The position numbers and the translations under genes were made by a program. From Ziziphus jujuba (Eukaryota; Streptophyta; Magnoliopsida; Rosales; Rhamnaceae): DNA of 64,000 nucleotides. The stretch lies in NCBI RefSeq assembly GCF_031755915.1, contig NC_083380.1, positions 30,972,501-31,036,500 on the forward strand, read 5' to 3'. Under the pieces are notes generated by a model. That model saw only the letters and a program-made list of their open reading frames with translations. It was not told the DNA's origin and did no database searches. Numbering within the stretch: the stretch's first letter is position 1; every line of letters begins with the position of its first letter. Positions 50,603-58,730 of this stretch are shown piece after piece.

Positions 50603-50945
50603 ATCTGCTTATTACTGATCTGACACCTGGTAATTAAAAAGATTAATTACTGGTTAGCAGCTTGAAATTTTAGGGTTATGAATGAACCACGAAAGAATTT
50701 TTCTTCAATTTTATTTATTTCTTTTCTATGCTGCAAGAAATTAAACCTCTACTCCATTGAGCCGTAAGCGATTACTGTAGCTTTGATTGAATGAGCTCCC
50801 AACACATGGGCAATCAAAAAAAGAAAAAAAAAAAAAAAAAAAAAAGAGGGGGGGTGGGAATCAAGGAAAAACCTGCATGTCTCCAAAATCAACAACCGAA
50901 GGAAGAGCTTCCTAGGGGAAAATTCAGAAAGCAAATATTAGAGCT
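50603..50945 (-). other. Predicted 5' UTR with intron of the ankyrin-PGG gene
   Basis: Read on the minus strand, a leader from about 50,945 to 50,873 ends in ATGCAG before a donor GTTTTT. An acceptor TTACCAG lies 24 bases before the start codon (exon resumes at 50,626). The intervening intron (50,627-50,872) contains a poly-A stretch at 50,820-50,845. The start codon is the first ATG in the joined leader apart from a short upstream one in gagacATGcag. This model rests only on splice-site and TATA spacing. Confidence 0.45.
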
Positions 50946-50966
50946 TCCATTATCAACAACTCCGCT

Positions 50967-50977
50967 GGTTATATACC
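50967..50977 (-). promoter_or_regulatory. Candidate TATA box of the ankyrin-PGG gene
   Basis: GGTATATAACC on the minus strand, about 365 bp upstream of the start codon and about 30 bp upstream of the predicted leader start. Confidence 0.5.
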
Positions 50978-51820
50978 ATTTGTTTTTTGTTGGTTACATT
51001 TTTTTTTTTTTTTTATGTATTTCCTAGAACTTTCGTATGAACGCGTCATCATACTTTTGTTGAACGCGTCATCCAAAAAAATTGAACTTATAGAAGTGAA
51101 AGAACACTAAAATAAAGCTTAAGTTTTTCCTGAGGTGCACAGCCACCGCTTCAGAAAAAGGTTTTCGAGGTGCACCATTAGATAATTTGTGTTTAATAAG
51201 AATCTATTCACTCTCACACAAGGTAATAGGTTGGAGACATGCCCCTTCCTCTCAAGTTATAAATTATTATAATGATGGAAAAAAAAAAAAGCCAAAATTA
51301 TATACATTAATAATAAAATAAAGAATAACTGTCCATATCATATAAAAAGTAATTAAGAAACGTTTCAATTCAATCTATCTAAAAAGTTTTATATAAAAAT
51401 CAACATGATTCTCTAGACAAAAGAAATGAAAATTTCTAATTTTGCTAGCAACTAATTAACCAATTAAACTAAAATTGGATTAACAAAAATTATAAAAAAT
51501 AAAACTTGAATAATAGATTAATTATTAACTATATTGCTATTAGAAACTATCACATTCAACTTAAAATAATGTTAACAATTTCAATGAAATTAATTAAAAA
51601 TTAAAACTTTATTTAATTAGGATTTGTTATCTATATTTAATTCAAAACTATAAAAAAAAAGTAATAAATAAAATAAAATTACAAAAAAAAATGTAGAAAA
51701 CGCAATATTGATATTGGTAAATGCAAGAGATACTATTTTGAGTGAAGTGAACCATTTGATTTAATTTTTAAAAGATATATATATATATATATATATATTA
51801 GATCCAAGGTTCAAAATATG
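50978..51820. other. AT-rich spacer upstream of the ankyrin-PGG gene
   Basis: No gene seen. A poly-T is at 51,000-51,014. The stretch aggtgcac occurs at about 51,133 and 51,169 flanking agccaccgcttcagaaa. The remainder is AT-rich, ending in a (TA)n run at 51,775-51,797. Confidence 0.5.
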
Positions 51821-51822
51821 GT

Positions 51823-51990
51823 ACAGGAGGTGTTTCAAATATAATGGTAGTCATTTTCATAATACTAAAATCTTTTTCATAATGGTTGGTTTTATAATTC
51901 AAAAAAACTTTAAAATTAAATGTGCTTAGATCTAGTAAAGTCGTTAAATTGAAGACTATATTAATAAAGAGTGAATTATCTGCTAATGGA
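51823..51990 (+). mobile_element. Decayed Cassandra-like fragment
   Basis: The order of blocks caaatataatggtagtcatt, cttttcataatggttggttt, aaaaaactttaaaattaaat, gtgcttag and taaagagtgaat matches unit 1 of the array at 54,813-55,123. That includes the extra stretch unit 1 carries within its 5S-like tract. The 5S-like part itself is largely lost. Confidence 0.5.
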
Positions 51991-52445
51991 GTCAAAATCT
52001 ATCCATACTTGTGCTCAGTTATTGGCTGGACATTGTTCACACTATCTAGGTCCAACGTTCCAACAATGAAGACTAAAAAAGAAAAGAAAAAAAAAAGAAA
52101 AGAAAAAAAGTGTTATGGACAATAATAAAAGAATTACTACATGAAAGAAATTTCTTTCTATTTTTTTTAATCAAAAATACTATTTTTAGATATTTTTTAA
52201 GAGCAAGAAAGTTCACATTAATTTTTACATTCTCAGTATATACGTTAATATGTTTAATGTTAGAAGGGAGCTTAATACTTTCATATATCATTTGTATAAT
52301 GTGTGATAAGAAGAATCCAGCTGGAGTTGGTGATTTTGAAGTCTTAAACTGAAAAATAACGAACTTTCCACAAATGTTTCAATGCAAGCATGGCTTTTCG
52401 TTCTTCTCCAACTTTCCCACTTCTGAATTTCTGAAAAGGGAGATC
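51991..52445. other. AT-rich spacer
   Basis: Contains a purine run at 52,072-52,109. Frames up to 80 codons are present, with no recognisable homology. Confidence 0.5.
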
Positions 52446-52660
52446 GAAATTTCTCCGATGCGACTGGGATTTCAAGAAGCCAACATTTTACACAATTAAC
52501 CTCTTATTATTATTATTATTATATTTTTTTTTTTCGAATTCTTGGAAACAGTAAGTTACGGGTTGAAATTTCTCCGATGCTGCTGGGATTTTAAGAAGCC
52601 AACATTATACACAATTAGCCTTTTTTTATTTTAATTAATTCTTGGAAACAGTGAGTTACA
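52446..52660. repeat. Tandem duplication, period 119 bp
   Basis: gaaatttctccgatgc occurs at 52,446 and 52,565, and both units continue with actgggatttyaagaagcc-like and cacaattarcct blocks and end in cttggaaacagtragttac. Unit 1 has a (TTA)n/poly-T expansion that unit 2 lacks. Confidence 0.88.
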
Positions 52661-53233
52661 TGAGGGGGTCTATCTGTTGATAATTTATTTATTTTCAGGG
52701 CATGACTCATAAAACCAAATCGAATCAAAAACGGCGGTTAAACACCATAACATTGTCATCTTAGCTATCCTCAAAAGGACAAATACAAATTACTCAAAAC
52801 CCTAAACAAATTATCCTTCACTTTCAAATGCATATAGTTAATTAAATACAGAATGACGATTAAATTAGATTAATCAATCAAAATTGATTAATTTTTCATA
52901 AACGATTAATCTTTTTCTTTTCTCATTTTGTTTGTAAATTGAGAAAACTAGTCAATTTTTCTTAATTTTTGAACTTTTTATTAGTAAATTTGAGGAATTA
53001 GATTAATGTGAAACAAATTTAAATTGAAGGCTCCAATGTTTAAAAAGTACATGATATTAAAGTGCAATAACCTTTTTTTAATTTTTTTTTTTAAACTTTT
53101 GTGCTAGTTATTGTTTCACTTATAATACTCTGTTTTTTTATATATAAATAATTCACAATAGTATTAGTTATGCCTTTCTTTTTCTTTTTTTCTTTTTTAT
53201 GTAGAGACTTTATTTGAGGGTAATTCAATATTC

Positions 53234-53707
53234 CAGGAATCAGAACTGTAAAAGGGACTGGTTCATACCTCAAAAGTCAGAACGAGGTAAAAGATAACTC
53301 GGGAGTTATTTCATATACCTACCAAGCCAAAATTACGATTCAAAATCATCCTTATTTTTTATCAGGAAAAAAATCTTCCTTATTTGACTTTTTTTTTTTT
53401 TTTAAATAATAAGATCAAGAAAACTCACTTTAACTTTTACATTTTTGGGATATATTTATGTATATATATATATATATATATAAGAAACTAAAAGAAAATA
53501 ATTGGAGAAATATTGAAAGCCTTGTTCAACATGTCAGGAATTGGGACTATAAACGGCCTTGGTTCATGCCTCAAAAGTCAAAATAAAGGCAAAAGATGAC
53601 TCATGAGTTAATTCATATACGTATCAAGCCAAAATTATGATTCAAAATCATCCCTCTATTTTATCCAAAAAAGAAAATATATATATATATATATATCATC
53701 CTTATTT
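53234..53707. repeat. Direct repeat pair of ~170 bp, spaced by ~300 bp
   Basis: Copy 1 (53,234-53,400) and copy 2 (53,535-53,707) share caggaatcagaactgtaaa-like, ggttcatrcctcaaaagtca, ttcatatacstaycaagcc and gattcaaaatcatccyt blocks in order. A (TA)n run lies between them (53,460-53,483) and another within copy 2 (53,674-53,697). Confidence 0.82.
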
Positions 53708-54812
53708 GACCCAAGTTTTTTATTTGATAGTTTAAAACTGAACACTTTTTAATTATTAAGAAACGTTCATCCGAATATTCTTAACATATTTGGCATTTAT
53801 TTATCGATCGTTATATATATATATATACAAATATTAAATACCATACATTATGAAATATGCCTTTTTTTTTTTAAAATCATTAATGGTTTACATTTAATTG
53901 AATATAAAATATATGCAGGATGAAAAAGATATAGATAATGGAAGTGCTGGATTAGAATATGTTGTTGATTACACAGTACATTTACAACAAACAGGGTAAT
54001 TATTTTAAAGCTGCACAAAAATTTACAACTGAGCATCTAAAACTATATCTGTGTGGAATTGCATGTTCAGAAGTATATAACTAAAAAAAATAACAACATT
54101 CAGAAATTTTCAACCAAACATTTGAAAATTTGAAGAGAAGTTTATGATCAAACGCTCCAAAATAATAAGTTATAATTATGAAGATGTTCAGAAGCTTACA
54201 ACCAAACATCGTCAGTTGTACAAAATTTTATGATCAAACCATCTAAGAATATAATTCACAAAAAAGTTAGAAAATTGCTGAGTTAAACAAATTCAAATAT
54301 TCCAAATATGTTCATAAGTCATGTCAATCCCAGTCGTCGGCTATCCTCTAGTGTTCATGATGGTTGATTTTTTTCTTTCAAATAAATAACACTTCATACT
54401 ATTAAAAAAATGATAAAAAAATAATAAAAAGGATGAAAACCAACCCTAATTCAAAACGAGAAAGAAGAGAAAAGAGTAGCATAGTAAAATTGATTATTAT
54501 GGAACTGTTTATAGTTTATTTAGAATTGTAAAAAGAATTTTTATTTGTAAAAGATATTAATTTTGAAATAGTATGAATTAGGGATATTTTAGGTATTAAT
54601 AATATTGTATTAAGTAATTTTATTTTTTTTTTACATTTAAATAGTAGTGTATAAAAAATGAAGCCATATAGAGTTATTTTGGAATTGTAAAAAGAACTCC
54701 TCTATATATATATATATATATATGAAAATTCTATTGTGGGAGATGTTGCCCATCTTTTAGTAGGGGATGATCGTCTAATTGTGTCAATTACACATAATTA
54801 TGTTGATTGAAC
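53708..54812. other. AT-rich spacer
   Basis: No gene recognised. (TA)n runs are at 53,812-53,827 and 54,703-54,723. The stretch 54,040-54,330 contains short repeats of agaagyttayaaccaaac-type sequence (about 54,007-54,240), a degraded short-period repeat. Confidence 0.5.
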
Positions 54813-55990
54813 TATGATGACTAGTGTATGTGAATGTGAGGCATTGACAAGCTACCTAGTGCTTCGGTATAAATTAGGGGATGGTTTAAATGTGATCATA
54901 ATCACTATCATATAACGCAGAGGTCTTTTCAGATCAGTTGGCTTCAGGATTCGAAAGAACTTTAAAGTTAAATGTGTTCAGGCGAGAGTAATCCAAAGAT
55001 GGCTGATCTCTTTAGAAGCTTGGAACAAAAAAATCTCATACCAAGTACGGTGGCTGAATTGGGGACAGTATTGTCTAAGAGTGATAGGCTCAGAGTGATG
55101 ATCAAGCTCTAAAAGAGGTGGATTGTGAAGATCAGTGTGGGCAGGTCCTCCTAGGAAGTTCTGAACAAAAAAATCTTATACCAACTATAGTGGCTAAATT
55201 AAGACCAATATCAACCAAGAGTGATAGGTTAGCCAATAGAGCCCGAGGAAGTTGGATTGTGATGACCAATGTAAGCAGGTGTAGGACACTGGTAGGCTAC
55301 CTAGTGTCCAATCGCACATCGTCCAAGTGTAGATTAGAAGATGGTTCAAATGTAATAATAATCAGTCTCATAACACCGAAGTTAAGCATGCTTTGGTGAG
55401 AGTAATACAAGGATGATTGACCTTCTGGGAAGCTCTGAACAAGAAATCTCATACTGTATTGGAGCATATTGTGACGACCAATATGGATAGGTATGAGACA
55501 TTGACAGGCTACTTGGTATTCAATCTCACATCATAGGGGACTAGCAGGTTATCTGGTATCCAATATCTCATCGTTCGAGTGTAGATCAGGAGATAGTTCA
55601 AATATAATGATAGTCACTCTCATAATATCAAAGTTAAGCCGCTTAAGCTAGAGTAATTCAAGGATGGGTGACTTCTTAGTAAGCTCAGAACAAAAAATCT
55701 CATATCACACTTGGGTGGATTATGACGACCAATGTGGATGGGTGCCGGACATTGGTATACTACCTAGTATTCAATTTTATATTGTTCGAATATAAATCAA
55801 GGGATGGTTTAAGTGTGATGATAGTTACTCTCATAATGTCAAAGGTAAACGTGCTTAGATGAGTATAATCCAACAATGGATGATTTCTTAAGAAGTTCTG
55901 AACAAAAAATTTCACACCAAATGCAATGGTTAAATTAGAGATAATATTGTCATAGAATGATAGGTCCACCTATAAAGATAGGATGTTATA
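54813..55990 (+). mobile_element. Tandem array of Cassandra-like TRIM units carrying 5S rRNA-like tracts
   Basis: Five head-to-tail units are visible: 54,813-55,123, 55,124-55,257, 55,258-55,469, 55,470-55,720 and 55,721-55,990. Four of them begin TGTGAYGACCAATGT or a near variant, usually just after a ggtggat purine stretch. Units 1, 3, 4 and 5 carry a tract like the 3' half of 5S rRNA, with the polymerase III internal promoter region; unit 2 lacks it. This is the signature of Cassandra, the plant miniature LTR retrotransposon whose LTRs contain 5S sequence. No PBS matching TGGTATCAGAGC is visible between the units, so LTR ends are not resolved. Confidence 0.75.
55378..55432 (+). ncRNA. 5S rRNA-like tract in Cassandra-like unit 3
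   Basis: gaagttaagcatgcttt through ggatgattgaccttctgg aligns without gaps to the box A-intermediate element-box C part of plant 5S rRNA. By hand, about 47 of 55 positions match a consensus recalled from memory. Upstream 5S sequence is absent, so this is not a 5S gene. Related tracts lie at 54,963-55,018, 55,630-55,683 and 55,840-55,895. Confidence 0.72.
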
Positions 55991-56054
55991 GAATGGTTAT
56001 AAATGCTCGTTTTTGTATATAATATATTATATTCAATTTGTTTTTTATTATTTT

Positions 56055-56975
56055 CAGCACATAATTGTAGTGTCATTGAAAGAATGTGTTGCTCATGTTT
56101 TTGGGCAGCTTATAATTTGAAAAGAACTTTATTTTGCATAAGAAATAATTTTGGAAGTCTTATTCAATCAAAAGGAATTCTTTTATTTAATTAATAATGG
56201 AATTCATATTTTCCCTAAAAAAAATTTATAAAAAAAGTACGAACTTTCCGGGTGGTTGGCTTTGGGCCAGTGGCTATCCTTCCCTTTAAACATGCCCAAG
56301 CTTGCTTACTTTTGAAGAAACCCACTTGGTTCTTCCCATCAAAACCACAAAATGAATTTCTTTTAATTTTTTTTTTCCCAAGAAAAGTTCATGATGCGTT
56401 AGTGCTCTATGAGAAGGTGAAAAAAATAAAATAAAATTTGGTGATATCAGCATATTCGTTTACCTTTTGATGGGTATGACAGTCTGATTGCATTCGATCA
56501 CAAATAAACGATGATAAATGTTTGTTTTCCATCACTTGCATTGGGGGCATCCCCCCATAGTAGCATTTCTCTCGATATATATATTAATTTTTTATTTTTT
56601 TAATTTGAGTACAGAATTGTAGTGTAATTGGAAAAATGTAAGCAGCTTTTTGGGCTGCTTAAAACTAAAAAAGTTCATTTTGCCATAACAAATAATTTTG
56701 GAAATCTTATACAATCAAAAGTACTTATTTTTATTTAATTAATAATGGAATTCATATTCCTCCCTAAAAATAATAAAATAAAAAACTATAAACTTGCCGA
56801 CGTGGTTGCTTCCTTTTGAAGGGACTTCGTTCTTCGGGTTGAAATTTCTCACCCTCCCATTAAAACACAAAATTAATTTCTTTTTTTTTTTTTTTCCAAG
56901 AAAAAACATTCACACGACTCGTTACGTGCTCTCCAAGGACATGAAAAAAAATAATAATAAAAATTTGGAAATATC
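56055..56975. repeat. Tandem duplication, period about 554 bp
   Basis: Unit 1 (56,055-about 56,445) and unit 2 (about 56,609-56,975) share, in order, aattgtagtgt, a ggcagctt/gggctgctt block, ttcattttgc-like sequence, ttaattaataatggaattca, a gtggttg stretch, aaaacacaaaatkaatttct and ccaagaaaa. Divergence is moderate with many indels, so this is an old event. No coding function recognised. Confidence 0.75.
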
Positions 56976-57227
56976 CTGTTAACATTTCTTTGCATATCTT
57001 GACAACCCATTATAAGCATCTGAGAAGAGGGCGCGCAATTTCTGATTATAACTAACGAAGATTCTTTTTTTTTTTTTTTTTTTTTTTTCAATTCAACCTG
57101 TTCAAAAATTAATCAGCAATTAAAGATTCCTACAAATCTTATTGATCCAGGCCCTCCATAATTTAGTTTTATTAAATTTTAAGGAAAATACATAGATAAC
57201 ATGCTTTCGAGTTTCGTTCATTAATTC

Positions 57228-57385
57228 TTCAATTTGATAAAGAAAATCCTCGATAAGAGTTCAACTAGACGTTCAGATTTTCTTCATTCTTCAATTTGAT
57301 AACAAAATCCTTTATAAGAGTCCAACATAGATCATATGGCACGCGATCGTTCAATTTGATAAGAAAATCCTGCACAAGAGTTCAA
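57228..57385. repeat. Three tandem units of ~61 bp
   Basis: ttcaatttgata begins units at 57,228, 57,290 and 57,350, each followed by agaaaatcct-like and aagagttcaa-like blocks. The unit spacings are 62 and 60 bp. Confidence 0.8.
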
Positions 57386-57617
57386 GGTAGGATTTAAAAC
57401 CTATTAATGTATCTGTTTGTCATAGAAAAATAATTCTACCTTTTTGGTTTATAGTTCCACCAGGTTAATGAAAAATATATGTTTTTCTTTGGTTTTTGAT
57501 CATGCTCGTCCAGTCCTTAGTACTTAATCATTTGCTTTCTGAATTTTTACCTGGTAATTAACAATCTCTAGTACGTTCATATTCATTTAGTTTTTTATTT
57601 TATTATTTTTTTTACAG

Positions 57618-57772
57618 CCCTTCTGGAAAGCACAGAACTGGCTGAAATCTTGGAAATCGCTGCTCGAAATGGCGATATCGACATGCTATACGACTCAATT
57701 GACAAGGATAGTCATCTGCTGGATAAAATTGATAAGGATCCGCTTGTCGATATTGTTGGACATAATGTATGA
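57618..57772 (+). pseudogene. Ankyrin-repeat gene fragment related to the BDA1-like gene
   Basis: After an acceptor-like ttttttacag, an open stretch encodes LEIAARNGDIDMLYDSIDKD and then HLLDKIDKDPLVD. This matches the N-terminal region of ankyrin-PGG proteins and aligns with DELYGSIESDPYTLERIDQV of the 46,709-50,602 gene. Where family members continue TPLHIAA, this copy has substitutions and reaches a TGA at 57,770-57,772. It lies in opposite orientation to the intact gene, 7 kb away. The copia 3' LTR begins 130 bp downstream, so the rest may be lost or displaced beyond the element. It is likely a decayed paralogue of a local family. Confidence 0.65.
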
Positions 57773-57902
57773 ATATATATATATATGTGTAGATACATAT
57801 GGAAATATTAATATAAAATAAATAAAATTACATATAATAATTAAAATATTTAGAACCTGTATTTCCTTAATTGATCTATTTTTTAGAAGTCTAACCAAGG
57901 CC

Positions 57903-58386
57903 TGTATGGTACCACAATCTCCTTAAGACGATTTTCGTCCAACCGGTACAAAAGTTTTTTGATGGTCATCTCCCAAGATACAATGGCTGCAAAAGCTTTC
58001 AGATTTAGTACCTCAAAAGCTTTTCTCTTCGAACTTTCAATGTACCTTCGCTTTACCACATTGATAAAAAATTACTGTAATTTTTTCTCTTTGTGTTTCT
58101 CATGTATTTTTCTTTTTCTCTGAAAAACCCTATTTTCTTTGTGTTTTCTAAAACTGAAAATATGTTGAAAGAATGTTCAAAGAACATGTGTGCTTAAACC
58201 TCTCAAAACAAAGAGCTTTGTTCCCTTGAAACTCTCAACCCATCTAATTCAAAATATTGTTATTTATTTTAAAAATAATCAAAAGCCACTAAAATCCTTA
58301 ATCACCAACCGTAAGGGAAACAAACATTTAAGGCCCAAGGCTCATTAACAAATCATTCACACTCATTTTGGGCCCAACATACAACA
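57903..58386 (-). mobile_element. 3' LTR of a Ty1/copia element
   Basis: On the minus strand the LTR starts TGTTGTATGTTGGGCCC just after a polypurine tract (atgggggat) and ends ACCATACA at 57903. This gives a length of about 484 bp, with the start ambiguous by about 3 bases. It belongs to the element whose pol frame occupies 61,904-64,000. The 5' LTR and the matching target duplication are outside the window; the flank here is aggcc. Confidence 0.72.
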
Positions 58387-58730
58387 ATCCCCCATATGAA
58401 TGATTTGATTTCTAAAACAACCATGACTATGGTGGTAAAGCTTTGCAGTTGGAACCTGCATAGGATAGGTACATGTTACTCTTTGAACCTTCCCTTGTGA
58501 GACTACATCTTCTTTATTGACTTATGGTAGATGCGACATCTTTGAACTATTTTGTCCTTTGAGTAAATGACAACATAGCCCACACATGATTCCTTCCTGG
58601 TACACTTTAGTTCTCACTATTGTGTTCATTTTGGCCCTTAACACCTCCTTGGTTCTGCGAGAGTTTCTAAAGAATTGCACCCTTAACAATTCTCCTTTGA
58701 AGCGATCACTCTTCTCTCTCACATAGGTGA

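Noticed and set aside
55378..55432. A genuine 5S rRNA gene
   Set aside because: Only the 3' half with the internal promoter is present, repeated in diverged form inside LTR-like units, which fits Cassandra rather than ribosomal DNA.
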